From Candidatus Aminicenantota bacterium (GTDB taxonomy: Bacteria > Acidobacteriota > Aminicenantia > Aminicenantales > Aminicenantaceae), in contig WJMT01000039.1 of NCBI GenBank assembly GCA_014727835.1, positions 34,350 through 98,349 of the forward strand: a stretch of 64,000 nucleotides of DNA. Reading direction: 5' to 3'. Position numbers and translations under genes: made by a program. The notes under the pieces are model-generated. The model was not told where the DNA came from. It searched no databases and saw only the letters and a program-made list of their open reading frames with translations. The first letter of the stretch is position 1. The number at the start of each line of letters is the position of its first letter. This document shows, piece after piece, positions 29,629 through 39,217 of this stretch.

Positions 29629-32364
29629 ATGAGTCAAAAAAAGATATTCAATTTTATGGTGCTTCTAGTCATAGGTGTTTTTTCAGCACTCTGCTATTTG
29701 CAGGCTGCTGATGGTCCTATGGACCAGCAGTTTTTCACATGCTTCCAGTACCGGAATTTAGGCCCTTTTCGAAGCGGCGCCTGGATCACTGATTTTGCGG
29801 TTCCTGAGTCTCCGGAAAAAGAACACCTGTACACTTTTTATGTGGCTGGCCGAAACGGAGGTCTCTGGAAAACCACCAATAACGGCACCACCTTTGAGTC
29901 GATTTTTGATGACCAGGATGTGTTTTCCATAGGGGATATCGCCCTGGCTCCATCAAACTCTAATGTGCTTTGGGTGGGAACCGGGGAGCACACCACATCC
30001 CGGAGTGCATATTGGGGAGACGGGGTCTACAAGTCAGAAGACGGAGGCGAGAGCTGGCAGCACATGGGGCTTAAAGAGACCCACCACATCGGAAGAATAC
30101 TCATTCATCCAGGAAATCCTGATATTGTGTATGTGGCGGCCATGGGGCATTTGTTTTCTCCCAATAAAGACAGAGGTGTTTTTAGAACCCGAGATGGAGG
30201 AAAGAGTTGGGAAAAAGTCCTTTATATCAGTGATAGGGTGGGCGTCATAGACCTGGTCCTCAACAGGAAGAGCCCGAATGTTTTGTATGCAGCCGCATAT
30301 GAGAAAGAAAGATTTCCCTGGCATTTTGAAGCCGGAGGTCAAAAAAGCGGGATCTTCAAGACAGCGGATTCAGGAGACACCTGGAAAAAGCTCACCCAGG
30401 GCCTTCCTCAGGGAAAGATCGGACGAATCGGGCTGGATATTTACCGGAGCGATCCTGACATTCTCTATGCAGTGGTAGAGAATCTGAATCTGAGACCGCC
30501 CACTGAACAGGAAGCTCAAAGAGACCAAGAGCAGGGAAGAGAACCGCAGGAACGAGAGATGGGAGGAGAGGTCTATAGAAGTGATGACGCAGGAGAAACC
30601 TGGACCAAGATGAATTCGGTTCAGGATAATGTGGGCGGCAAAGCAGCTTACTCGTTTAACCAGATCAGAGTGGACCCCAATGATGATCGGGAAGTCTTTG
30701 TGACCAGTATCTGCCTGGCCAGCTCAGAGGACAGAGGCCGGACCTGGCATGATATCAATTGGCCTCCCCAAAAGATGTTCTCTTCAGCTTTCGGGGATGT
30801 GCGGACTTTATGGATAGATCCGGACAATTCCGACCGGATGATGATGGGGAGTGACGGAGGTGTGTTTATCTCGTATGATGGGGGAAAGACTTGTGACTTC
30901 TACGACAACCTTCCCATGGCCCAGTATTATGATATCTGTGTGGACATGGAAGACCCGTACAATGTCTACGGGGGGCTGCAGTGTCATGATTCCTGGAAGT
31001 TTCCCATCAACAGCTGGTCCGGGGAAGTCAGTCTGGAAGACATGATGCCCATGGGACTTGGTGACGGCATGTACAATGCGGTGTCTCCGGAAGACAGCCG
31101 ATGGGTGTACAACACCATCCAGTTTGGAGGTCATCACCGGATCGATCAAAAGCTGGGAACACGGACCAATATCCAGCCTCAAAGAGAACCAGGACGGCCT
31201 CCTTACAGATTCAACTGGTGTCCTCCACTGGAGATTTCTCCTCACAACAGCGATGTGATTTATGCCGGGACTCAGGTCCTTCTGCGCTCCATGCACCGGG
31301 GAGATGACTGGCAGGAGATCAGTCCGGACCTCACCACCAATGACGCTGTAAAAATCGCAGGAAAGGGCCATATCCAGTACTGCACTATCACCACAATTTC
31401 TGAATCACCCTTGACACCTGGCTTGATATGGGTAGGCACAGATGACGGAAAAGTCTGGATCACTGACAAAAGCGGAGCGGACTGGAATGACCGGACAGAA
31501 AACTTGGTTCATGCCGGCGCTCCGGAACACTACTGGGTGAGCCGTGTGTTTGCATCCCACCACAGAGAGGGGAGAGCCTATGTGTCCAAAACAGGATTCA
31601 GAAGAGATGATTTCAGGAGCTTTTTGTTCCGGACAGAGGATTTCGGCAGAACCTGGAACGATATCTCCGGCAACCTGCCGGACAAACCCATTAATGCGGT
31701 GTTTGAAGACCACAAAAATCCGGATCTTCTGTTTGTAGGAAACGACAAAGGCGTATATGTGAGCATAGAGAGGGGGAGAGAATGGGTTTATATGAGGAAT
31801 AATATGCCCACTATCGCAGTCACAGATTTGCTCATTCATCCTAGAGAAAATGACCTTGTGGCTGCTACCTATGGGAGAGGAGTTTTCATTACAGATATCT
31901 CATCTCTTCAGGAGCTCAGCAAAGATGTGCTGGCCAAAGATGTTCATTTGTTTTCAGTTGAGCCTGCAGTGCAGAGAGAGACCCGGTCCTGGGGGGCATA
32001 CCAGCTTTACGGGGACCGGCATTTTTTTACCCCCAATGAATCTGAGACGATGAACATTTGTTATTATTTAAAGGATCCAGCACCAGATAAAGTCAAAATA
32101 GAAATTTGGGATGGTTTCGGGAATCTCTTATCTGAACTCAAGGGCAGTGAAAGTCCAGGGATCAACACAGTGAAATGGGATATGAGGTCTGTGCCCACAC
32201 AGGAACAGAAGAGGCGATATGGAAGATGGGCCAGAGGAGAGCTCCAGGACCCTGGAGAATATCTGGTGGTTCTGGAGATAGGGGAAAAGAGATTTGAAAG
32301 GACAGCTCTTATTGAGAAAAGAACAGGCTGGAAAATTGGACCTTTCCCCAGCGATTTGAGATAA
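29629..32364 (+). CDS. Secreted VPS10/sortilin- or BNR-repeat-like beta-propeller protein
   Basis: Signal peptide; repeated 'TxDGGxSWxK' Asp-box-like motifs ('KSEDGGESWQH','RTRDGGKSWEK','KTADSGDTWKK','RSDDAGETWTK','RTEDFGRTWND'). Confidence 0.8.
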   Translation: MSQKKIFNFMVLLVIGVFSALCYLQAADGPMDQQFFTCFQYRNLGPFRSGAWITDFAVPESPEKEHLYTFYVAGRNGGLWKTTNNGTTFESIFDDQDVFSIGDIALAPSNSNVLWVGTGEHTTSRSAYWGDGVYKSEDGGESWQHMGLKETHHIGRILIHPGNPDIVYVAAMGHLFSPNKDRGVFRTRDGGKSWEKVLYISDRVGVIDLVLNRKSPNVLYAAAYEKERFPWHFEAGGQKSGIFKTADSGDTWKKLTQGLPQGKIGRIGLDIYRSDPDILYAVVENLNLRPPTEQEAQRDQEQGREPQEREMGGEVYRSDDAGETWTKMNSVQDNVGGKAAYSFNQIRVDPNDDREVFVTSICLASSEDRGRTWHDINWPPQKMFSSAFGDVRTLWIDPDNSDRMMMGSDGGVFISYDGGKTCDFYDNLPMAQYYDICVDMEDPYNVYGGLQCHDSWKFPINSWSGEVSLEDMMPMGLGDGMYNAVSPEDSRWVYNTIQFGGHHRIDQKLGTRTNIQPQREPGRPPYRFNWCPPLEISPHNSDVIYAGTQVLLRSMHRGDDWQEISPDLTTNDAVKIAGKGHIQYCTITTISESPLTPGLIWVGTDDGKVWITDKSGADWNDRTENLVHAGAPEHYWVSRVFASHHREGRAYVSKTGFRRDDFRSFLFRTEDFGRTWNDISGNLPDKPINAVFEDHKNPDLLFVGNDKGVYVSIERGREWVYMRNNMPTIAVTDLLIHPRENDLVAATYGRGVFITDISSLQELSKDVLAKDVHLFSVEPAVQRETRSWGAYQLYGDRHFFTPNESETMNICYYLKDPAPDKVKIEIWDGFGNLLSELKGSESPGINTVKWDMRSVPTQEQKRRYGRWARGELQDPGEYLVVLEIGEKRFERTALIEKRTGWKIGPFPSDLR

Positions 32365-32463
32365 AACGCAACAAAAACACCTCTTATCACGTATATATAA
32401 TGAGTCTTTAATGCAAAACGTTTTTCTTCTTATAGGAAATAAACCAAAGAAAGGGCTTGGAAA

Positions 32464-33759
32464 ATGAGAAACACTGTATCTTTACTGATTGCTTTTATGG
32501 TGATATTTGCAGGAATTATTGAGTATTCATATCCTCAGGACCAGGACAAAGATATTGATGAGATGAAAAAGGACGCTCCCAAAGTCTTTATTGACTGCAG
32601 GTACTGTGACATTGATTATATCCGGAAGGAAATCACTTTTGTCAATTATGTCAGAGACCGCAAAGAGGCAGATGTCCATGTGCTGATCACCACTCAACCC
32701 ACAGGGAGCGGAGGAAGAGAGTACACGTTGTCTTTTATCGGAAGAGGGGATTTTGTGGAAATCAATTCCACTCTAAAATTTTTCACCAAAAAAATGGATA
32801 CGGAAGATGAAATCCGCAAGAAGCTGGTCAGAACCCTTGAGATGGGACTGGTCTCGTTTGCTGCCAATACCCCTATTTGTGACCGCATTTCAGTGAACTT
32901 CAAAGAAGAGGTCGCGCCCACTGCAGTTGAAGACAAATGGGACTTTTGGGTGTTCAGTTTGAGTGCCCATAGTTTTTTGAACGGACAGAGCACCACCAAT
33001 ATGGCCAGCATCTATGGTAGTTTTTCAGCCAACAGAGTGACTCCAGAATCCAAACTGAGATTGGGGCTTTCCGCCAGCTATTCTGAGAACAATTTTGAAA
33101 TCGAAGACACCACCATCACCAGCACTTCAGACAGCAAGAGTTTCAGCGGTTTGTATGTCAAAAGCATCAATGACCACTGGTCTGTGGGGGGCTTTTTATC
33201 TTTGGATTCTTCGACATACCGCAACATTGATTTGGCGGTGGCTCCCAGTCCTGCGGTGGAGTATAATTTTTTCCCTTATTCCGAATCCACCCGAAGGCAG
33301 CTCCGGTGTCTTTACCGCCTCGGGTATTCTTTTTCAAACTACACAGAGGAGACGATCTTTGAGAAAACCAGAGAGAATTTGTTTTATGAGTCTCTGTCAC
33401 TCACTCTGGAATTGAAAGAGACTTGGGGAACCATTTCGACCAGTCTGGAAGGTTCTCATTACTTTCATGACTTTTCAAAAAACAGGCTGGCCCTTTCCGG
33501 AGATCTGTCTTTGAGATTAGTCAAAGGGCTGTCTCTGAATGTGTTCGGAAGTTATTCCCGGATCCATGACCAGCTTTCTCTTCCCAAAGGCGGAGCTTCT
33601 TATGAAGAAATTCTGCTGAGAAGAAAAGAGCTGTCTACCGAGTACAGGTATTTTGCTTCAATCGGTCTGAGCTACACCTTTGGTTCCATCTTCAGCAATG
33701 TGGTCAATCCCCGGTTTGGAAACGGAAGAGGAGGCACCCGGATCATCATCTCTCATTAG
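32464..33759 (+). CDS. Putative outer-membrane beta-barrel protein, paralog of 17497-18771
   Basis: 'VFIDCRYCDIDYIRKEITFVNYVRDRKEADVHVLITTQPTGSGGREYTLSFIG'; 'GLSYTFGSIFSNVVNPRFGN'. Confidence 0.6.
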   Translation: MRNTVSLLIAFMVIFAGIIEYSYPQDQDKDIDEMKKDAPKVFIDCRYCDIDYIRKEITFVNYVRDRKEADVHVLITTQPTGSGGREYTLSFIGRGDFVEINSTLKFFTKKMDTEDEIRKKLVRTLEMGLVSFAANTPICDRISVNFKEEVAPTAVEDKWDFWVFSLSAHSFLNGQSTTNMASIYGSFSANRVTPESKLRLGLSASYSENNFEIEDTTITSTSDSKSFSGLYVKSINDHWSVGGFLSLDSSTYRNIDLAVAPSPAVEYNFFPYSESTRRQLRCLYRLGYSFSNYTEETIFEKTRENLFYESLSLTLELKETWGTISTSLEGSHYFHDFSKNRLALSGDLSLRLVKGLSLNVFGSYSRIHDQLSLPKGGASYEEILLRRKELSTEYRYFASIGLSYTFGSIFSNVVNPRFGNGRGGTRIIISH

Positions 33760-33784
33760 GAGATTCCATTTGACCACCTCATTA

Positions 33785-33873
33785 ACCTGAACCATTCATA
33801 AAAAAGGCGATGAAATTCAGGTGTGGCATGCGCTCCGCATCTGCCGCGATCCTGACTCGTGAATTATTCAGGT
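33785..33873. repeat. Short copy of dispersed non-coding element (MITE/solo-IS-end-like)
   Basis: ACCTGAACCATTCATAAAAAAGGCGATG ... CTGCCGCGATCCTGACTCGTGAATTATTCAGGT; imperfect terminal inverted repeats; ends match 38883-39137. Confidence 0.65.
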
Positions 33874-33979
33874 AAATTCTTGACTTTTTCTCCTTTCAGA
33901 ATAGACTCTGTAATCTTGGACTGTTTGTGCAATGTGAAATCGCACGTTGTGAATGGTCTGAGGAAGAAAGGAGTTCACT

Positions 33980-35488
33980 TTGATAGATCTCAAAAGAAGT
34001 ATTTTTATGGTGTTTGGTGTTTTGATTTGTTTTGTTTTTATCCAAGGACTGCAGGCGGAAACCAAAGGGATCTCGCATGGACAGAGATATGAACAGCTCA
34101 TCATCCGGAACGTAGTCATGGTGGATGGAAACGGCACTCCGGCTCAAGGGCCTGTGGATGTAGTGGTCGAAGACAATATCATAGAATCCATCCGAAGGGC
34201 CCGGACAGGGAAGGGGGCTTATGAAAAAGATGAGCATATCATTGACGGAACAGGCATGTATCTGCTTCCCGGACTGATCAACATCCACGCTCATATTCAT
34301 GACAGCCGGGCTGGACATCCTCTTCCGTTTGATTATCTCTACAAATTGTGGCTGGGATGCGGCATCACCACTGTTAGAGATGTGGGAAGCAATTACCAAA
34401 AGACCATCCCGGAGCGTGAAAAGAGCAAAGAAGGACGGATTGATGCGCCCCGGATTTTTCTTTACATGCGGGCCGGAGGCCGGACTCCTGAGGAAGGGAG
34501 AAAACGGGTTCAGCAGATCCAGAAAGCCGGAGGAGACGGCGTCAAAATATTTGGATTGGACAGGGACATCATGAAAGCGATCCTGGATGAAGCTCATAAG
34601 TTGGGACTGAGGGTGGCCCATCATGTGGGAGTTGAAGAGACTGATGCCTGGGCTGATGCGGAGTTTGGGACCACCTCCATTGAGCACTGGTATGGAGTGC
34701 CGGATGCTGCGCTGAAAGGTTCCCAGAAATTTCCTTTCTGGTACAACTACAGCAATGAAAGCCACCGGTTCCGGTATGCAGGACGGCTGTGGAGAGAGGC
34801 TGATGCGGAGAAGCTGGATAGGGTCCTCAAATCCCTGGTGAGCGCACAGGTGGCTTGGTGTCCCACTTTTGTGATCTATGAATCCAGCCGGGATTTTCAG
34901 CGCGCCCGAACCCAGCCCTGGTTTGATGAGTATCTTCACCCGGCGGTCAAGGAATATTTTGTGCCCAATCCAGCCCATCACGGCTCCTATCAATGGAACT
35001 GGACCACCACAGACGAGGTATTTTGGAGAGAAAATTACAAGATTTGGATGAAAGCAGTCAAAAACTTTGCAGAAATGGGAGGAATGGTCGGTGCGGGAGA
35101 AGACGCCGGTTATATCTATCAGCTCTATGGATTTGCTCTGATCCGGGAGCTGGAGCTTCATCAGGAAGCGGGCTTTCATCCCATAGACGTCATCATGCAT
35201 GCCACGGGAAACAACGCACAGATTTTGGGGATGGAGGACAAACTGGGACGGATCCGGACTGGATATCTCGCAGACCTCATTCTGGTGGATGGGAATCCTC
35301 TTGAAAACCTGAAATTTTTATATCCCACCGGAGTTCCTGATATCCAAGACGGAAAACTGATAACCAGAGGTGGAGTGAAGTGGACCATTAAAGACGGCAT
35401 TGTCTATGACGCACAGAAAATGATGGATCATGTGCAGAGGATCGTCCGGGAAGCGGAAATGAACTGGGATAACGAAAACAGGCCCTGA
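33980..35488 (+). CDS. Amidohydrolase family protein, secreted
   Basis: 'LLPGLINIHAHIHDSRAGHP', 'VAHHVGVEETDAWADAEFGTTSIEHWYG', 'LGRIRTGYLADLILVDGNPLENL'; TTG start, signal peptide. Confidence 0.8.
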   Translation: MIDLKRSIFMVFGVLICFVFIQGLQAETKGISHGQRYEQLIIRNVVMVDGNGTPAQGPVDVVVEDNIIESIRRARTGKGAYEKDEHIIDGTGMYLLPGLINIHAHIHDSRAGHPLPFDYLYKLWLGCGITTVRDVGSNYQKTIPEREKSKEGRIDAPRIFLYMRAGGRTPEEGRKRVQQIQKAGGDGVKIFGLDRDIMKAILDEAHKLGLRVAHHVGVEETDAWADAEFGTTSIEHWYGVPDAALKGSQKFPFWYNYSNESHRFRYAGRLWREADAEKLDRVLKSLVSAQVAWCPTFVIYESSRDFQRARTQPWFDEYLHPAVKEYFVPNPAHHGSYQWNWTTTDEVFWRENYKIWMKAVKNFAEMGGMVGAGEDAGYIYQLYGFALIRELELHQEAGFHPIDVIMHATGNNAQILGMEDKLGRIRTGYLADLILVDGNPLENLKFLYPTGVPDIQDGKLITRGGVKWTIKDGIVYDAQKMMDHVQRIVREAEMNWDNENRP

Positions 35489-35489
35489 C

Positions 35490-35819
35490 TCACCTGTCAA
35501 AACCGAATAATCCATCCACAGGAAGGGATACCATCTTGGCGATCCCAGTCTGTTGGTCATAGCCTGTCACATCTTTGAGCACTTCATCAATTTTTGAGAT
35601 CATATCTTTTTGTGTGACCATTAAGATGGTTTTATTAGTGGGGCTGCTTCCTGCAAAAAAGTCACGAAGCCCGGCGAAAATAGGGATATCATGACTGACA
35701 ATATGGCCCATTCCCACCGAATCAAGAATCGTGGCGCCGGGCACACCGATTTCAAGGAATGCGGACAGAAGGTCATCCAAATACTCGATTTTATTAAGGA
35801 AAATGATGATGAGTTTCAT
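35490..35819 (-). CDS. PII-like (nitrogen regulatory protein P-II superfamily-like) protein
   Basis: 109 aa 'MKLIIIFLNKIEYLDDLLSAFLEIGVPGATILDSVGMGHIVSHDIP'; last gene of antiporter/EIIA operon. Confidence 0.55.
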   Translation of the reverse strand: MKLIIIFLNKIEYLDDLLSAFLEIGVPGATILDSVGMGHIVSHDIPIFAGLRDFFAGSSPTNKTILMVTQKDMISKIDEVLKDVTGYDQQTGIAKMVSLPVDGLFGFDR

Positions 35820-35834
35820 AATAAGGTTCCCTTT

Positions 35835-36305
35835 TCAACTGAAATGCTTGTCTTCATATTTGGTGAAAACACGGATCACATCCTGGCTGTTCTGACATTT
35901 GAGCAGTTTTTTTCTGAGTCTCTTATCGTGAACAAAGCGGGACAGCCGAGCCAGAAGTCCGATCTGGGTGTTGACTTTTTTTTCAGGGCATAAAATAAGA
36001 AAGACCAGACGGACTGGTCTTTGATCCAGGGAATCAAACTCCACTCCCTTTTGAGCGATCCCAAAAGCAAAATAGACTTTTTGGATTTTTTTTATTCGGG
36101 CATGTGGGATGGCCACGTTCTCTCCAATGCCCGTGGTCTCTATTTTCTCCCGCTCCAAAAGGCTCTGAAGAGTGATTTCTTGGTCCACTTCATCATACTT
36201 CTCTGTAATCAGGTCCAGAAGTTCCTGGATAATGTGGTGTTTTTTTTCATTCTCAAGAGGAATTTTGATACAGTCTTTATCTAAATATGGAGAAATGCGC
36301 ATCAT
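35835..36305 (-). CDS. PTS EIIA(Ntr)-like protein
   Basis: 'IIQELLDLITEKYDEVDQEITLQSLLEREKIETTGIGENVAIPHARIKKI' with phospho-acceptor-type His in IPHAR. Confidence 0.8.
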   Translation of the reverse strand: MMRISPYLDKDCIKIPLENEKKHHIIQELLDLITEKYDEVDQEITLQSLLEREKIETTGIGENVAIPHARIKKIQKVYFAFGIAQKGVEFDSLDQRPVRLVFLILCPEKKVNTQIGLLARLSRFVHDKRLRKKLLKCQNSQDVIRVFTKYEDKHFS

Positions 36306-36313
36306 TGACTCCT

Positions 36314-37630
36314 TTATGCATTGGTCTCGCCCACTTTTTTCAAACCGTATTTAAAGGCAATGGGTCCGATGATCTGATTCATTATTATAGCAGCTACCAG
36401 TATGGTCTGTACAGATGGGCCGATTTCAGGGAATCGGCGAACCACTTCTGTGAGCAGTCCCAGACTCACTCCCGCTTGGGTGATAAATCCTAACCAGACG
36501 TTTTTATATATTTTGGGTTCATTTTTGACGATCCTGCCGCTCACATAAGAGCCGACATAGATGGAGAGAAGGCGGACCACAAAAACAGTCAAGCCCAGAA
36601 GCCATCCGGTGCGGAGCACATTCAAATCCATAGAAGCACCGGTCATGGCGAAAAAGGCTATGTAGACGGGAAGAGACACCCGGTCCATCCTTTCCAGAAA
36701 ATTTTCGCCGTGTTTTGAAAAATTCTGCACTGTGAATCCGGCTGCCATGCAGATCAACAGAGGCTCCAGTTCAAGGCCGATGTCATAAGTTTGGCGCAGA
36801 TAGTCCCCCAGAAGATGGGAAAATTCAATCACAATGAATCCCATGGCAATGATCACCACAGGAAATTCCACATGGACTTTTTCAATCAGAAAAACAATGA
36901 ATTTTCCCAATATGAATCCCAGAGCAAAAGCGATGATGATCTCAGCAAGAAGAAAATAGACAAGGGATAGATTCAGCCCTCCTTTTCCTGCGATAAAGAC
37001 CTGGACCAAAGAGATGATCACAGCGAAGAGGATGATGATAAAAACGTCCATGGCCACTGAAACACTGAGGACAATATCAGTGTAGCGTCCTTTCGCTTTG
37101 GTCTCACTGATGATGGCTATAGCTGAAGAAGGGGAGCGGGCCACAGCAATGGTCCCAAAGATAGCAGAGACAGCCAATCTTAGAGTGGGATTGAAATCAC
37201 TCATAAAAAACATGGTTTTGGATAGAACAAAGACCAGAGTAGTGGTCCCCATAAACACCACTATGGTCACTCCGGATATGTAAGAAATAATGGATTTGAG
37301 GACTTTCCTTATATTTTTGATCCGCAGTTCTCCCCCGGCACAAAAGGCAATGAAAGCCAAAGCTAATTTGTTTATAAATGCCAGGTCACTGACCTCGGAA
37401 AAGGTGTATAATTTCAAAAAGAACGGCCCCATAAGCAGGCCGGCTAAAATATATCCCACAATCCGGGGAGAGCCGATTTTTTCCAGAAGAAAACCAAAAC
37501 AATAAGCCCCCAGGAGAATCAGACCCAAAACCAGAGTAGGAGAGTTTTCCGGGTAAACATCCAATCTCAGATGAATCAAAAGCAGTGCTGCGGCAATGAT
37601 CAGGATGAGTGCCAATATTTTGTTTATCAT
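36314..37630 (-). CDS. CPA2-type cation:proton antiporter
   Basis: 'LGAYCFGFLLEKIGSPRIVGYILAGLLMGP', 'FCAGGELRI', multi-TM. Confidence 0.75.
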   Translation of the reverse strand: MINKILALILIIAAALLLIHLRLDVYPENSPTLVLGLILLGAYCFGFLLEKIGSPRIVGYILAGLLMGPFFLKLYTFSEVSDLAFINKLALAFIAFCAGGELRIKNIRKVLKSIISYISGVTIVVFMGTTTLVFVLSKTMFFMSDFNPTLRLAVSAIFGTIAVARSPSSAIAIISETKAKGRYTDIVLSVSVAMDVFIIILFAVIISLVQVFIAGKGGLNLSLVYFLLAEIIIAFALGFILGKFIVFLIEKVHVEFPVVIIAMGFIVIEFSHLLGDYLRQTYDIGLELEPLLICMAAGFTVQNFSKHGENFLERMDRVSLPVYIAFFAMTGASMDLNVLRTGWLLGLTVFVVRLLSIYVGSYVSGRIVKNEPKIYKNVWLGFITQAGVSLGLLTEVVRRFPEIGPSVQTILVAAIIMNQIIGPIAFKYGLKKVGETNA

Positions 37631-38865
37631 GTTTGCTCTCTGGTGATGTCTTTTTGGTAACGAAACCGGAGAGGTTTGGGATCTTCAAGCTGCCAAAGAA
37701 TCAGTTTCGGACTGATGATCTCATTGACAATCATGGATACAATGACCACGGTCACTAGGTAATCAGAGAGAGAAGGATAAAAAACAGAGAAACTGATGAT
37801 GATGGCCACGGCGAATCCACCCTCAGAGAGGAGTCCCAGGCCAGCAGTCTTTGGGACTGGAAACTCGAACTTAAAAAGCCGGGTGGCTGTAAACACACCG
37901 GTTAACTTGGCCCATATCCGGGATGCAAAATAAATCCCTGTGATGATCAGGATGAAATCAAACCGGAGGCGCCATCCGGCGCCTATGATCAAAAGCATGA
38001 TGATATAAATGGCCTTTTCCGAGTGCACCATGCTTTCCAGGGCTCTCAACCGGTGCCTGCACAAATTGGCAGTGATCAGCCCACAGATGAATCCAATAAG
38101 AAGGGGGGAATTATGGGTCTTTATGGCCAGGCCCCCTCCAAAAAGGACCCCCCCTATGATAAAGACGATAAACTCCTGCTGGGAAAACTTGGTTCTGCTG
38201 AGAATAATAAAAACAAAGGCCAAAAGAATCCCGATAGCGAGAGCCAGCACCAGCCATTTCAAGGAATCCAACAAAACAAACTGTGACCTTCCCGGAAAAG
38301 GAAAAATAAAGAAAGTCAGAGAAAAAAAGGCAAGAGCAAAGATCCCGTCTATTCCAGCTATATAGTGAAGAAGGGAGAACAATTTGCGGTTTTTAAACTT
38401 ATAATTGTTGCACACAATAGCCAGGGCAGATTGAGCAGTGCAGATGGCCGCGCTGCCCAGAGCCAAGCAAAGAATCCATATGGTCTCGTCAGGAAGTGAG
38501 GAAAAGGCGCGAAAAGAAAAAAACATGATGGGCGTGACCACAAAAAAAGTGAACAGGGCCTGGATGGCAGAGATAGAGAAGAAGAAGCGCGGGAGATTTT
38601 TTAGAGACTGGAAGTCAAATTGAAGTCCGAATAAGAATCCGATCCAGGCAAGGCCAAAGATCAAAAACGGTTTCAGACTGGCTAGAGTCTCCGGGTCAAT
38701 GATATTGAGTCCCATGTGTCCGATCAAGACTCCGATGAATATGTATTCTGTTCCTGTGAATATGATCGTTCTAAAGCCCAGAGGAAGTTTGCGGTTGAGA
38801 TAAGTGAATCGGGAACCGATGATGGCGATCACTGTGAGAATGATGATGGAGAGAATAAGCTTCAT
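37627..38865 (-). CDS. CPA2-type cation:proton antiporter (second, divergent)
   Basis: Multi-TM; 'FLFGLQFDFQSL', 'LLSEGGFAVAIIISF'; 4-nt overlap with downstream antiporter gene. Confidence 0.7.
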   Translation of the reverse strand: MKLILSIIILTVIAIIGSRFTYLNRKLPLGFRTIIFTGTEYIFIGVLIGHMGLNIIDPETLASLKPFLIFGLAWIGFLFGLQFDFQSLKNLPRFFFSISAIQALFTFFVVTPIMFFSFRAFSSLPDETIWILCLALGSAAICTAQSALAIVCNNYKFKNRKLFSLLHYIAGIDGIFALAFFSLTFFIFPFPGRSQFVLLDSLKWLVLALAIGILLAFVFIILSRTKFSQQEFIVFIIGGVLFGGGLAIKTHNSPLLIGFICGLITANLCRHRLRALESMVHSEKAIYIIMLLIIGAGWRLRFDFILIITGIYFASRIWAKLTGVFTATRLFKFEFPVPKTAGLGLLSEGGFAVAIIISFSVFYPSLSDYLVTVVIVSMIVNEIISPKLILWQLEDPKPLRFRYQKDITREQT

Positions 38866-38882
38866 TTTTTTTTCTATTATAA

Positions 38883-39137
38883 ACCTGAACTATTCATACA
38901 AAAGTGGCGATGTTTACATTATTATTTTCTTTTCTGAGATATGCAAGAGTTTTTCAAGAACAATTATCTGATTCTTTTTGCTGTTCTTATTTTTTCATTT
39001 TAATCGGCATTTTTTCCCTTACAAACGAGGCCATCTTACGGCATCTGCTTCGTTACAGGGCATTCACAGTGAAGGACCACACCTTTATGCCCTGTGCCTC
39101 GTCTCTGCAGCAATCTTGACTCATGAATAATCCAGGT
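38883..39137. repeat. Long copy of the same dispersed element, with internal palindrome
   Basis: ACCTGAACTATTCATACAAAAGTGGCGATG ... CTGCAGCAATCTTGACTCATGAATAATCCAGGT; internal ACGAGGC/GCCTCGT and ACAGGGCAT/ATGCCCTGT. Confidence 0.65.
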
Positions 39138-39217
39138 AATGGATTAATTTTTGTTTTTCAATCCATTTGATGATATAAAATGTATCAGGATATTCTGTAA
39201 GAATCCGGGGAGATGAC

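Noticed and set aside
33776-33880. Perfect TTAA target-site duplication around the short element
   Set aside because: Left flank reads TTAA but right flank reads TAAA; no exact duplication could be shown.
33896-35200. 434-aa ORF antisense to the amidohydrolase gene
   Set aside because: Same shadow-ORF effect; sense frame has clear catalytic motifs.
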